Counted from the stretch's first letter, positions 8,835 to 18,376 are shown. The stretch: DNA of 64,000 bases from Neoaquamicrobium sediminum (GCF_013240295.1 NZ_JABETK010000005.1:1-64000); one strand, 5' to 3'. Numbers and translations are program-made. The notes: generated by a model from the letters alone, not told the origin.

Positions 8835-10325
8835 TCAGGCGGCGGCGGCCGACCGCCGGCTCGCGGCCGACGGGTCGCCGGCAAGCGCGAGCGCCTCGTT
8901 AACCAGAGTCATCATCTCGCGGTCGTCGACCTGTAGATAGTTCGAGGCCGTGGTCCGGACTGGGTCGCCGGCATAATAACGCTCATACTGGAGCAGCCGC
9001 GATCCGAAGGCTTCACCGGAAAGATCCCAAGCCAGCTTGAACAGCCGCGCCCGGTCCACCGAAGACATCCCGCCCGTGCCCTGATAATAGAGAGCGGTCT
9101 CTTCGGACAGATCGGGGACCGCGAAGTCTGCGCCCGACGGCATCATCATGAAGCCGCCCGCCGCGATGGTCTGGATCATCTCGACCACCTTGGGATAGGC
9201 CGTCGGCAGGAAGGTGCGGAGCGCCTGCAGCGGCGCAAGCGCGGGACGCACGGTGCCATATCCGGTCTGCTCGCACTCCACCTCGGCGCGTACGAGGCCG
9301 CTCTTGAGGAACTCGATCCCGTTCAGCGCCTCGCCCAGCATGCGCTGGACATGCAGGAACTTGTCGGCGCCGATCGAACGGGCCACTGCGACGGCGACAC
9401 CGACCGAGAACTGCATCTTCACCAGCGCGCGGGTGTTGGTCTGGTGCGACGTGTAGTTGCGTAGCGCCGTCTCGTTATAGAGCGCGTTGTTAAGCGCCAC
9501 GTCACGATACATGAACACCCGTTCCCAGGGAACGAAGACGTTGTTGAAGATCAGGAGAGAATCGTTCTCCTCGAAATTGTTCGACAGCGGATGGTCGAAA
9601 TCCGACCGCTGGCCATCGAGCGTGTAGGGCTCGCGGCAGATCTGGCGCACCCCGGGATCCGACACCTTGACGGCAAAGGCCAGCGCATGGTCGGAGTCAC
9701 TTTCCGGAATGCCCGGCAGACAGTACATCAGCATCTCGTCGGCGACGGCGCCCAAGGTCGCGACCATGCGGGCGCCCTGCACGTAGATGCCTTCCGGGGT
9801 TTCCTTGATCACCCGCATGTGCAGGTTCTTCTGTTCGGCCGACGATTTGGTGCGGTCGTTCTGCGGCGTGATCAGCGCATGGCTGAGGAAAAGGTCGTTG
9901 TCGCGAATGTACTCGTAGTACTTCACGATATTGTCCGCGAACTTCTGACCGCCGCGCCCGAAGACCTTGCGCGCCTCCGAGAATGCGAGCAGGCTGGTGT
10001 TCAGGAAGTCCGGAGACCGCCCCATGAGGCCGAAGTTCATCGAGGCCCAGTGGTAATAGGCTTCGCGCCGGCGGGCCAGATCTGCCGCAGTCCGGGCCGG
10101 CATGAACGCCATCCCGGCGCGCTCGCCGGTTTCGGGAACGACATAGGTCAGCTTGTCGCGCGTCGCCGGATCCACCTGCGCATCGTACAGACGGGCGAGC
10201 TGATGAACGATGCGCGTGAAGGCGGGATGAGTGGTCACATCCTCGATCTTCTCGCCGTTGATCCAGACATCGCGCTGGCTTGCCTTCAAGCCGTCAACGA
10301 ATTGCTTTCCGCTTCGTACACCCAT
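8835..10325 (-). CDS. FADH2-dependent aromatic monooxygenase, HpaB/PvcC/4-hydroxyphenylacetate 3-hydroxylase family
   Basis: The oxygenase half of a two-component system that ortho-hydroxylates phenols to catechols using reduced flavin from a separate reductase. The protein is about 496 residues from ATG at 10325, which has an AGGAAG ribosome binding site (an upstream in-frame ATG at 10370 lacks one). Family landmarks are the N-terminal RSGKQFVDGLKASQRDVWINGEKI, HALITPQNDRTKSSAEQ in the middle domain, the segment NNVFVPWERVFMYRD, and a C-terminal YYQGTGGMSSVDRARLFKLAWDL. It lies 76 bp after the mhpB-like dioxygenase, which would cleave the catechol made here. In the E. coli mhp pathway this step is done by the unrelated one-component MhpA, so this is a substitution. 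The substrate is not determinable. Confidence 0.9.
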   Translation of the reverse strand: MGVRSGKQFVDGLKASQRDVWINGEKIEDVTTHPAFTRIVHQLARLYDAQVDPATRDKLTYVVPETGERAGMAFMPARTAADLARRREAYYHWASMNFGLMGRSPDFLNTSLLAFSEARKVFGRGGQKFADNIVKYYEYIRDNDLFLSHALITPQNDRTKSSAEQKNLHMRVIKETPEGIYVQGARMVATLGAVADEMLMYCLPGIPESDSDHALAFAVKVSDPGVRQICREPYTLDGQRSDFDHPLSNNFEENDSLLIFNNVFVPWERVFMYRDVALNNALYNETALRNYTSHQTNTRALVKMQFSVGVAVAVARSIGADKFLHVQRMLGEALNGIEFLKSGLVRAEVECEQTGYGTVRPALAPLQALRTFLPTAYPKVVEMIQTIAAGGFMMMPSGADFAVPDLSEETALYYQGTGGMSSVDRARLFKLAWDLSGEAFGSRLLQYERYYAGDPVRTTASNYLQVDDREMMTLVNEALALAGDPSAASRRSAAAA

Positions 10326-10401
10326 TTCAAACTTCCTGTTGAGTCTTGTTTGAGAGAAGGGGCGCCGCACTCATGCACGCAATCGGCGCCGCCCTGGCAG
10401 C

Positions 10402-11333
10402 TCAGGCCGGAGTGGCCGTCATGATGCCCATGCCGGTCAGCCATTCCGGTATCGGCTCGTAGAAGAGAACGTCGGACTTGTAGCCCTCGCCCATCGCCGC
10501 CAGCGCGGCGATCCAGCAGCGCACCTCATGTCCGCCGCGGCCGCCGGTCGCGGTGATCGCATCGTCATCGGACGCGTCGAGCACGGTGAGATCTCCGGAC
10601 GAAAAGCCGTCAAGCAACATCTGGTCCCACTTTTCGTCGAGGGGGAGCAGCTTCGACTGGCCTGCGGCATAGCGCGGACCTTCGCCCATGACGTTGTTCT
10701 GACGCGTCATCCGCGCCGAGTGCGGAAGCACTCCACCCTCGATCAGCCGGGTCCGCACCTCCGGCGCTGCCGTTGCCAGGGACGGGATAGGAGGATCGTG
10801 AGAAAGGCCGCCCGAACCCAGGATCAGTACCCGCTCCGGGCAGGCCATTGCCCAGCGGCCGACCGCCCGGCCAAGCGCGCGCACCCGTTCCATCCGCGGA
10901 CGGGGGCCAGCGCGCAGTTCACAAAGATCGGGATCATGCGCGTCAGAGGAAACTTTGCCGACAGCAGCTCAATAGGCTGGGCTCCGCCATGATCGACGTC
11001 CATCCGATACGAAATTGCCACATCGACGCCTTCGGTCAACGTATGCTCTGCGCAGGACCAGGCTCGATTCTCGGGAATTTCAAGCTTTCCCGCTACGGTA
11101 CCGAAGTCGCCGACTGAAGCTCCCTCGATTCCGACGCAAAAGGACGGCAGAAGCTTGTAGAAGAAACCATTCACATGATCGGGATGAAACACCACGACCA
11201 GATCAGGCTCCGCCTTCGCAACAAACTGGGCAGCCTTGTCGACGGCTGACCAGAAACGCCCCTCTGCCTCCGGTGTGGCCCGATTGCGGTCCATGAGCGG
11301 ACTGTGGGACGTACATACGCATCCGACGATCAT
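10402..11333 (-). CDS. mhpB: Class III extradiol dioxygenase, MhpB type, one frame break
   Basis: Cleaves the ring of 2,3-dihydroxyphenylpropionate-like catechols with Fe(II) and O2. From ATG at 11333 (GGGAGGAAC ribosome binding site) it reads CTSHSPLMDRN, VVFHPDHVNGFFYKLLPSFCVG, then MDVDHGGAQPIELL and LILGSGGLSHDPPIPSLA, which contain the two conserved catalytic and metal histidines of MhpB, and ends with PIPEWLTGMG. A break near 10902-10906 lies in a run of five G (C on the coding strand), and a sixth base restores the frame. Repaired length is about 311 residues, matching MhpB. It is the first gene of the minus-strand catabolic operon, divergent from the IclR regulator. Confidence 0.92.
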
Positions 11334-11496
11334 ACTGGTTCCTCCCTGACCACGCTGAGCCCGTTCCCGCATGAACTTGCGGCAATCGGCGCTTCAGGCG
11401 CCTCATCTTTCGGCCAACGAGGGGAGTTGTCGCGTCGATGTTGACTGATTGCAACGCAAACCCCTAAAATGTTCGTGTGGAGAACTTGGAGGCACG
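11334..11496. promoter_or_regulatory. Divergent control region between mhpB operon and iclR regulator
   Basis: This 163-bp gap must hold the promoters for the minus-strand catabolic operon and for the plus-strand regulator. It contains the 17-bp dyad at 11470-11486 and the ribosome binding sites for both flanking genes. I could not assign -35 and -10 boxes with confidence. Confidence 0.5.
11470..11486. promoter_or_regulatory. Candidate IclR-type operator, copy 1
   Basis: TGTTC, a 7-bp spacer and GAACT form a near-perfect dyad 10 bp before the regulator start codon. The same 17-bp design (TGTTC-N7-GAACA) recurs at 12339-12355 in reverse orientation, and the shared block extends outward through AAAATGTTCGT. 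Repetition on both sides of the regulator gene supports it as the binding site of that regulator. Confidence 0.6.
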
Positions 11497-12332
11497 ATGC
11501 CAGTACAGCCGAAGGCTTCGGTCCGGAAGCCCTACAAAGAGATCCAGGCGGTGACCCGAGCGCTCGAGGTTATTGAGGCCATCGCAGACCTCGGCTGGGT
11601 CAAGGTCGGTGTGCTCGCATCCTATACCGACATAGATCGGGGCTCGCTCTACCGTCTGATACACACGCTCGAAACTACCGGATATCTTAGTCGTCGTGCC
11701 GAGGACGGAGCGATTTCGCTGGGCAATCGGTTTGGCCAGATAGCTGATGGCATTCGTCAGGAGGATATAGCGGCAAAGGTGCTTTCACCGCTGATGCGCG
11801 AGCTAACCGAACGAGTGATGTGGCCCAGCGACTTTGGCGCCTTCATTGCCGGTCAGATGGTGATTCAGGCGTCAAGCCACATCTACAGTCCGGTTTCCGT
11901 CCACCGAAAACTCGTGGGAAAGACCCGGCCGTTGTTGCGTTCGGCTTTAGGTCTCGCATATCTGAGCGCGCTGGAGAAGGGCGCACGCCAGCGAACCTTG
12001 GAAATCGCTTGTCGGACAGGCAATCTGGACAAGGCCGACATTGCAAATCCGGCTAACGTCGAGCGCGCCATTGACGAGGTGCACCATCGTGGCTACGCGG
12101 TTTCGATCGGCCTTGTCGAGCAGAATATCGGTGCGGTCGCCATTCCAGTACAAGTCGGCCGCAAGGCAATAGGTGCCGTAAACATCGTCTACTTCCGCAG
12201 CGCGATGTCGACCGCAGAAGCGGTGGACACCTGTCTTCCCCGCTTCGCGAGATGACTGCACGGGCCAGCGCCCTGTTGGCATCGCACCTCCATGTGCCAA
12301 GTCGGTCCGTAGCGATCGAAACGACCAAGTGA
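11497..12332 (+). CDS. mhpR: IclR-family regulator, MhpR-like, frame break near the 3' end
   Basis: The winged-helix N-terminus (YKEIQAVTRALEVIEAIADLGWVKVGVLA, then RGSLYRLIHTLETTGYL) is followed by an effector domain with VMWPSDFGAFIAG, SPVSVHRKLVGKTRPLLRSALGLAYL and NIGAVAIPVQVGRKAIGAVNIVYF. These match MhpR, the activator of the 3-hydroxyphenylpropionate pathway. The frame as written ends prematurely at 12255. One extra base near 12246 gives REMTARASALLASHLHVPSR and a stop at 12330-12332. ATG at 11497 follows GGAGG. It is divergent from the mhpB operon and upstream of the TRAP operon, flanked by two operator-like dyads, so it probably controls both. Confidence 0.88.
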
Positions 12333-12338
12333 TCGAAG

Positions 12339-12355
12339 TGTTCACCTGACGAACA
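12339..12355. promoter_or_regulatory. Candidate IclR-type operator, copy 2
   Basis: A perfect dyad TGTTC-N7-GAACA between the regulator and the TRAP operon. Its reverse complement shares AAAATGTTCGT with copy 1 at 11470. It lies 197 bp before the dctP start, suitable for an activator site for the plus-strand transport and catabolic operon. Confidence 0.6.
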
Positions 12356-12551
12356 TTTTGTCATGCGCGCTTGAGGAATCGCCCTCGGTCGCCAAGAAGA
12401 GCCATTGCGGCGCAGTCCCGCGATCTGGCACGGGCCGACGGACGGGTCCGGTGTCTCGGCATCAAAATGTGCCCGATCCTCCCGGAGGCGGTGCGCCGCC
12501 CTTCGGGAGGCGCACGCGGGATGGTTTGGGCTAGCAACAGGGAGGTTCAAC

Positions 12552-13565
12552 ATGTCATTTCGTCAACAAATCGCGGGCGCGGCCATAGGTCTCGGGGTGC
12601 TCTTCACGGCGGACCTGTCTCAGGCGCAGGAAGTGGTCCTGCGGTTCGCGAGTTTTCCGGGGCCGACCAATTTCCTGAACACCGACATTCTGGGTCCCTG
12701 GTTTCAGAAGCTGGAGGAGGAATCGGGTGGCAAGCTGAAGGTCGAGTTCCTGACCGGCGGCTCGGCTGCGGCCCCGACCGAAGTGTTCGATACGGTCGAG
12801 GCTGGTCTCGTGGACATGGGCTGGAGCATCACGTCCTACAATCCCGGTCGCTTCCCCGCCGCCGGCGTCACTGAACTTCCGCTGCTTGCCACAGGATCGA
12901 CGGAGACCTCCGCTGCGATCGCCGCGCTTTATGACAGGGGGCTTGTCACGGGGTTCGAAGCGGTGAAGGTCGTCGGCATCGCCACTGCTGACATCGCGCG
13001 CCTGCACCATGCGGGCGACATCTCCGGCCTGTCGGACTTCAAGCGTGCCAAGGTGCGCGCGGCGGGCAGCGTCCTTTCCGCGATGATCACGGCAGTCGGG
13101 GCGACGCCGGTGGGGATGCCGGCGCCTGCCATCGCCGAAGGTCTCTCCAAGAACGTCGTCGATGCCGCCGCAGCCGACTGGTTCGCTGTGAAGGGCTTCT
13201 CTTTGCTCGATGTGACACGCTCACATGTCGATATTCCGCTGGGCACAACCGCAATGTACGTGATCATGAACCAGTCGGTCTATGACGGACTGCCAGCGGA
13301 TATCCGCAAGGTATTCGATGAGAATCCGCCCAAGATCTTCGCTGAATTCTGGGGGCCACTTCTCGAGGAGGAAAGCGATCGCGTCCGCGGAGTGGTCGAG
13401 ACGACTCCGGGGCACAAGATCATAACGCCCACCGATGCCGAGATGGCCGAATGGAAGGTCGCAGCGGACAAGGTGATCGCGGACTGGGTTGCCGCGACGC
13501 CGAATGGCGCTGCTGTGCTCGATGCCTACAAGGCTGAAATCTCCGCTTGGCGTGCCAAGCACTGA
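12552..13565 (+). CDS. dctP: TRAP transporter periplasmic substrate-binding protein (DctP family)
   Basis: A 337-residue solute receptor of a tripartite ATP-independent periplasmic transporter, which captures organic (often carboxylate or aromatic) acids in the periplasm. The signal peptide is MSFRQQIAGAAIGLGVLFTADLSQA with cleavage after AQA. The mature protein starts EVVLRFASFPGPTNF and contains the conserved block KVRAAGSVLSAMITAVGATPVGM around residues 170-192, which carries the arginine that usually binds the substrate carboxylate. ATG at 12552 has GGAGG 6 bp upstream. It is followed 16 bp later by the fused membrane subunit gene. Its place beside meta-cleavage genes implies uptake of an aromatic acid. 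Confidence 0.92.
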   Translation: MSFRQQIAGAAIGLGVLFTADLSQAQEVVLRFASFPGPTNFLNTDILGPWFQKLEEESGGKLKVEFLTGGSAAAPTEVFDTVEAGLVDMGWSITSYNPGRFPAAGVTELPLLATGSTETSAAIAALYDRGLVTGFEAVKVVGIATADIARLHHAGDISGLSDFKRAKVRAAGSVLSAMITAVGATPVGMPAPAIAEGLSKNVVDAAAADWFAVKGFSLLDVTRSHVDIPLGTTAMYVIMNQSVYDGLPADIRKVFDENPPKIFAEFWGPLLEEESDRVRGVVETTPGHKIITPTDAEMAEWKVAADKVIADWVAATPNGAAVLDAYKAEISAWRAKH

Positions 13566-13581
13566 CGCCCGGGGTATCGAA

Positions 13582-15491
13582 GTGGAAAAAAGCTCCGCGC
13601 TAGCTGCCGTCAGAGCCGGGGTTCAGGGTGGGCTGCGTGAAACAGCAGCCCGCTTTCTCGTCAACGTGGCAGGAATCGGCTTGCTGGCCCTGACATTGTC
13701 CCTCACGCTCGACGTGATTCTGCGCTGGGCCTTTGGGACGCCGATCCTGGGCCTTTACGAGGTTGCGGAGGTCTGCTTCCCAGCAGTGATGGCGCTGGCG
13801 CTGGTCTGGACCAACACCCAGCAGTCACATGTTTCCATGGGCATCCTGGGACAGATCACCGGCCGCGACGACGCACCACGCCTGGTTGCGGCCTTGCTGA
13901 ATCTCGGGGTGCTCGGCCTGTTCGTCTGGTTCCTCATGCGCTACGCCATGACAAAGGCGAGCTACGGCGAGACGACACTCGTGCTCGGTCTGCCCAAGGC
14001 GCCGTTCTGGGGCGCGGCGGCCGTCGCGATGGCACTGGCGACATTGGCGCAGCTTGCCGTCTTCGGTGCGGAACTGGCGGCCTATGTCCGGCACGGGAGC
14101 CGGCGGCTTCATAATCTCGTGCCGCCGGTCGCAATGGTGGCCGCTGCGCTGGCGATCCTCCTTGTGACCGCCCATTACGCCCCAACGATCGGCGCCGGCC
14201 CGAAGATCCTAGCCGCTTTCGCGGTCCTCTACCTGCTTGCGCTGGCCCATGTGCCTATCGGTGTGTCGCTGGCGATAGCCGGTCTCGGCGCGGTGCTCTT
14301 GCAGATGGGGCTGCGCCCGGCGTTGCTGGTCGGCACCAACAACCTTGTCGGAAGCCTGTCCAGTGTCGATATGGCCGCGGTCCCGCTGTTCCTGCTGATG
14401 GGCAATTTTGCGATCGCAGCAGGCTTTGCGGACGACATCTTCTCTGCGGCGACGCTGCTCTTCGGCCGGATGCGGGGCGGGCATGCGATGGCAACGGTGA
14501 TGGGTTGTGCAGGCTTCGGCGCGATAAGCGGTTCCTCCGTCGCCACCACCGGAACTCTGGGCGGGGTCGCCTTCCGGGAAATGCAGGCGCGCCGCTATGC
14601 GCCGTCCTTGTCCACCGGCAGCGTCGCCGCCGGCGGCACGCTCGGCGCTCTGATCCCGCCTTCCGTCATCCTGATCATCTACTGCGTAATTGCCGAGGTC
14701 TCGATCAGCAAGGCGTTTACCGCCGCTCTCCTGCCGGGGCTGATGGCGACCGCGCTCTACGTTCTCTCCGTCGTCATCCAGGTGCGGCTCATGCCCTCGC
14801 TGGCTCCGCCCCCGAACCGGACGCAAAGTTCTCGCCGTTCGGCGCCCTGCGCATCACCTGGCGACCGATCATCCTTTTCGTAACCGTGCTGGGCGGGCTT
14901 TACGGCGGCGTCTTTACCTCGCAGGAAGCTGCCGCTATGGGTGCGGGCTTTGCCTTTATCGCTTGGCTCGTCTCGGGCCGGGCCTCGTTCCCGGGCCTGT
15001 TCGAGGCCCTGCGCAGCGCCCTGGGCACGAGCGCCGGACTCTATCTGCTGATTATCGGTGCCAACATGTTCGGCGGCCATCTGAACTTCGCCAACATGGC
15101 CCAGGCACTGTCATCCGTGATCAACCCCGAGACCATGCCCGCCTGGCTGGTCCTGGCCCTGCTTGCCGTGATGTATCTCGTTCTCGGGAGCATCTTCGAC
15201 ACCGTGGCGGCCGTGGTCATCACTGTGCCTTTCGTCCTACCCATCATCCTCTCGATGGGGTTCGATCCGATCTGGTGGGGCGTGGTCACGCTGACACTGG
15301 TCGAGATCGGCATGATCACGCCGCCGATCGGGATGAATATCTTCGTGATGAAGGCCGTCGTGGGCAACCTTGTGAGGCTTGAGACAATATTCCGTGGCGT
15401 TATGCCCTTCCTGGCCGCAGACATGCTGCGTTTGGTGTTGCTGATCGCCTTTCCCTCGTTGTCGCTCTGGCTGGGGACAGTCCTTGAATAA
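13582..15491 (+). CDS. dctM: Fused TRAP membrane subunits DctQM, one frame break
   Basis: The small (Q) and large (M) permease subunits of the TRAP transporter are fused in one polypeptide of about 637 residues after repair. The first 160 residues are DctQ-like (VILRWAFGTPILGLYEVAEVC, several membrane segments). The rest is DctM-like, with GFGAISGSSVATTGTLGGVAF, GSVAAGGTLGALIPPSVILIIY and the late EIGMITPPIGMNIFVMK motif. The frame breaks at a C5 run (14809-14813), and a sixth C joins LAPPP to EPDAKFSPFGALRITW. The start is probably GTG at 13582, since no ATG is well placed. The fusion type is known for other TRAP systems. It forms an operon with dctP. Confidence 0.88.
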
Positions 15492-15552
15492 CCCCTTCTG
15501 TAACCGCCTCCCGACACGGCAGACAGTAGCCCCCAGCCACGGAGTTGCCGGC

Positions 15553-16332
15553 ATGACCGACCTTGCCGAAACCCTTGACCGGGCGGCCTGCGAGGCCCGC
15601 GCCGTGCCACAATCGCCGCCTGGCAAATCGCTCTCGCTGGATGACGCCTACCGGGCTCAGGCCCGGGTCGTCGCCAGACGGCTGGAACGGGGCGAGCGCC
15701 CGGTAGGCCTGAAAGTCGGCCTCACCAGCGAGGCGAAGATGCGGCAGGTCGGCGTTCGCGAGGTGATCCTCGGCCGCCTCACCGACGCCATGCAAATCAG
15801 TGATGGCGGGTTCGTCGACCTTGGCCGGATGATCCATCCGCGCGTCGAGCCCGAAGTCGCCTTCTTGCTGAGCCGACCGCTGCCGCCCACATCCGACCCG
15901 GCCAGCGTCCTCGCCTGCGTCGCGGGCGTGGCGGCAGCGCTCGAAATCATCGATTCGCGTTATCAGGGATTCCGCTTCGACCTCGGTGATGTCGTGGCCG
16001 ACAACGCCTCGTCGGCGGGCTTTGTGCTCGGGCCCTGGCATCCGGTGGGAACCGATGTCGGCGACATTCCGATCGAGCTTGCCCTCGCAGGAGAGACCGG
16101 TGAAACCGGATCGAGCGCCGAGATCCTGGGCCATCCGCTGCGCGCCCTTGCCGAGGCAGGGCGCATCGCCGCCGTTCAGGGCATTCCCATGGCGGCAGGT
16201 GACGTAGTGCTTTCGGGTGCAGCCACGGCCGCGATTCCGCTCAGAGACGGCGCGCAGGTAAACGCCCGGTTTGGCGCCCTTGGCCATTTGACGCTGCGCG
16301 CCGGCTTCGGCGCCCGAACGACCGCAACCTGA
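15553..16332 (+). CDS. 4-oxalocrotonate decarboxylase-like protein (DmpH/XylI family)
   Basis: Decarboxylates 2-oxohex-3-enedioate to 2-oxopent-4-enoate in the dehydrogenative branch of meta-cleavage pathways. It belongs to the hydratase/decarboxylase superfamily. GLKVGLTSEAKMRQVGVREVILGRL (about residues 50-74) is closer to DmpH than to MhpD, and IIDSRYQGFRFDLGDVVADNASSAGF carries the conserved acidic and substrate-binding residues. ATG at 15553 has GGAG at 15541, and an earlier in-frame ATG at 15484 overlaps dctQM and lacks a good ribosome binding site. The 259 residues match the family. A tautomerase gene follows in 23 bp, the usual partner. The hydroxymuconic semialdehyde dehydrogenase needed for this branch is not in the window. 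Confidence 0.85.
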   Translation: MTDLAETLDRAACEARAVPQSPPGKSLSLDDAYRAQARVVARRLERGERPVGLKVGLTSEAKMRQVGVREVILGRLTDAMQISDGGFVDLGRMIHPRVEPEVAFLLSRPLPPTSDPASVLACVAGVAAALEIIDSRYQGFRFDLGDVVADNASSAGFVLGPWHPVGTDVGDIPIELALAGETGETGSSAEILGHPLRALAEAGRIAAVQGIPMAAGDVVLSGAATAAIPLRDGAQVNARFGALGHLTLRAGFGARTTAT

Positions 16333-16355
16333 ACCAATCAAAAGGAGTGCGTTCC

Positions 16356-16571
16356 ATGCCGATAGCAGAAGTCCTTATCTTCGAGGGCCGCACCGACGAC
16401 CAGAAGCGCACCATCCTGAAGGAGGTCACGGACGCCCTGGTGCGCTCTACCGGGGCCGAGCCAGAGCGGGTGCGCGTCATCCTGAAGGAAATCCCCACGA
16501 TGCATTTCTCAGTCGCGGGCGTCGCCATCGCCGACAGCCGGGCGGCTGGCAAGGCGCCGGGCAAGCTATAG
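16356..16571 (+). CDS. 4-oxalocrotonate tautomerase family protein
   Basis: A 71-residue tautomerase with the catalytic amino-terminal proline (MPIAEVLIFEGRT). It continues with the family pattern DQKRTILKEVTDALVRSTGAEPERVRVILKEIP. It would isomerise 2-hydroxymuconate to 2-oxohex-3-enedioate for the decarboxylase encoded 23 bp upstream. ATG at 16356 has AAAGGAG at 16341-16347. Length is at the upper end for the 62-70 residue subunits. The next hydrolase starts 7 bp downstream, so all are one transcript. Confidence 0.88.
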   Translation: MPIAEVLIFEGRTDDQKRTILKEVTDALVRSTGAEPERVRVILKEIPTMHFSVAGVAIADSRAAGKAPGKL

Positions 16572-16578
16572 GCCCGTC

Positions 16579-17406
16579 ATGCCTGAATTCACCGCCTCGG
16601 ATGGCGCCCGCCTCTTCTATCGGGACAGCAGCGAAGGCCGCCCCCTGGTCTGCCTGCACGGCCTTACCCGCAACGGGGGCGATTTCGATGTTCTGCGGCT
16701 ACACCTGCCGGGTGTACGGCTGATCGCGCCGGATGCCCGTGGCCGCGGGCAGTCGGAACGGACCGGCGCCGCCACCTACACCCTTCCTCGGGAAACCGAA
16801 GACGTATTGAACCTGCTCGACCATCTCGGGCTCGCGTCTTCGGCCTTTCTGGGAACCTCTCGCGGGGGCATGGTCTCGATGGCGCTGGCCGCCCGCGCGC
16901 AGCATCGCATCCTCGGTCTTTGTCTCAACGACATCGGCCCCGAGATGGAACCCGACGGCCGGATGCGGATCACAACCTATGTCGGCTTTCAGCCGAAGGA
17001 GCGGAGCATTGAGGAACGGGTCGCCGCGATGCCGGAACACAGCCCCGGTTTTTCCAACGTGCCGGAAGAGCGATGGCGCGAGGAGGTCCGACGCCACTTC
17101 GTCGAGGCGCGCGACGGCCTGCGCATTGCCTACGACCCGACGTTGAGGGAAGCCTTCATGACGACTCTCGACCGTGCGCCGAACATGTGGCACGGCTTCG
17201 ATGCGCTGGCCGGCAAGACCGTGGCGGTAATCCGCGGGGAAAACTCCGACATCCTGTCGCGGCGGATCGTGGACATGATGGCCGCTCGTCGGCCCGACCT
17301 GATCCGCGCCGTGGTTCCGGACCGCGGCCACATGCCCTTCCTCGACGAGCCGGAAAGCCTTGACGCGCTGCAGGCATTCCTGGTGGCCGTGCTGGCCGCG
17401 GCCTGA
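16579..17406 (+). CDS. Alpha/beta hydrolase
   Basis: A 275-residue alpha/beta-fold hydrolase with PLVCLHGLTRNGGDF as oxyanion loop, nucleophile elbow GTSRGG (Ser near residue 94), a possible acid in IRGENSDILS, and catalytic His in PDRGHMPFLDEPES. The family is broad. The GHMPFLDEPE ending and the operon context (7 bp after the tautomerase, 88 bp before MhpC) suggest an esterase, enol-lactonase or C-C hydrolase in aromatic degradation. The exact reaction cannot be read from the sequence. Confidence 0.85.
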   Translation: MPEFTASDGARLFYRDSSEGRPLVCLHGLTRNGGDFDVLRLHLPGVRLIAPDARGRGQSERTGAATYTLPRETEDVLNLLDHLGLASSAFLGTSRGGMVSMALAARAQHRILGLCLNDIGPEMEPDGRMRITTYVGFQPKERSIEERVAAMPEHSPGFSNVPEERWREEVRRHFVEARDGLRIAYDPTLREAFMTTLDRAPNMWHGFDALAGKTVAVIRGENSDILSRRIVDMMAARRPDLIRAVVPDRGHMPFLDEPESLDALQAFLVAVLAAA

Positions 17407-17494
17407 GTCGCCCCGACCGCGTCTCACGCGAACATGAGCAATTTCCTGAGTGTGCAGAGCTGTCTGGCCACCCAATCACAAGAAGGAAGCGACA

Positions 17495-18376
17495 ATGAGC
17501 ACAACCTATACCGAATTAGAAACTAGCCACTTCGTCACCCTGGCCCACCAGGGGGAAGACTATCGTGTGCACTACAACGACTGCGATCCCGGGACCGGTG
17601 GCGAAGTAGTCCTGATGCTGCACGGTTCGGGGCCTGGCGCGACGAGCTGGGCAAACTTCAACCGCAACATCGACCCGCTGACCGATGCCGGCTACCGAGT
17701 TATCCTCATGGACATGCCTGGCTGGGGCGCGAGTGACCCAATCATAAACCCCGGTTCGAGGCCGGACCTCAACGCGCATTTCGTCAAGGGGCTGATTGAC
17801 GCCCTAGGGATCGCGCGCGTGCACCCCGTCGGCAACTCGATGGGCGGGCATAGCGCGATGGCGTTCGCGCTGACCTGGCCGGAGCATGTGGGCAAATTGA
17901 TTCTGATGGGCGGGGGAACCGGCGGGATCAGCAGCTTCACACCGATGCCGACCGAGGGCATTCGACTGGTGAACAAGCTCTATCGCGACCCGACGCTCGA
18001 GAACCTTCGCCAGATGATGGAGGTGTTCGTCTATGACCCGTCGGACCTGACGGACGAACTTTTCCAGACGCGCCTCGAAAACATTCATCAGCAGCGCAAG
18101 CATCTCGAGAATTTCATCGAGAGCTTGCGCCTAAATCCGAACCAATACCCTGATTTCGGACCGCGCCTTCGTGAAGTGAAGGCCGAAACGTTCATCTTCT
18201 GGGGGCGTGACGACCGGTTCGTGCCGCTGGACGCCGGGCTACGCTTGGTGGCGGGCATTCAGGATGCGCAGCTGCATGTGTTCAATCGTTGCGGCCACTG
18301 GGCCCAATGGGAGCATGCCGAACGCTTCAATCGACTCCTAATAGATTTCCTAGGGGCTTGTCGCAAATTCTCGTAG
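17495..18376 (+). CDS. mhpC: 2-hydroxy-6-oxonona-2,4-dienedioate hydrolase (MhpC)
   Basis: Hydrolyses the ring-fission product of 2,3-dihydroxyphenylpropionate to 2-hydroxypentadienoate and succinate. The match to MhpC is close throughout: LMLHGSGPGATSWANFNRN, GNSMGGHSAMAFALTWPEHVG with the nucleophile Ser near 114, LMGGGTGG with FTPMPTEGIR, WGRDDRFVP and CGHWAQWEHAE. ATG at 17495 follows AAGGAAGC. The last residues (GACRKFS) diverge, and the stop lies at the start of a TAGTCAAC inverted repeat, so the 3' end seems replaced by foreign sequence, but only the tail is affected. It probably works with the mhpB and mhpDEF genes of the divergent operon. Confidence 0.93.
   Translation: MSTTYTELETSHFVTLAHQGEDYRVHYNDCDPGTGGEVVLMLHGSGPGATSWANFNRNIDPLTDAGYRVILMDMPGWGASDPIINPGSRPDLNAHFVKGLIDALGIARVHPVGNSMGGHSAMAFALTWPEHVGKLILMGGGTGGISSFTPMPTEGIRLVNKLYRDPTLENLRQMMEVFVYDPSDLTDELFQTRLENIHQQRKHLENFIESLRLNPNQYPDFGPRLREVKAETFIFWGRDDRFVPLDAGLRLVAGIQDAQLHVFNRCGHWAQWEHAERFNRLLIDFLGACRKFS

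Noticed and set aside
14209..14826. Minus-strand ORF antisense to dctQM
   Set aside because: Composition is an Arg/Asp/Gly-rich shadow of the permease. No domain and no start signal.
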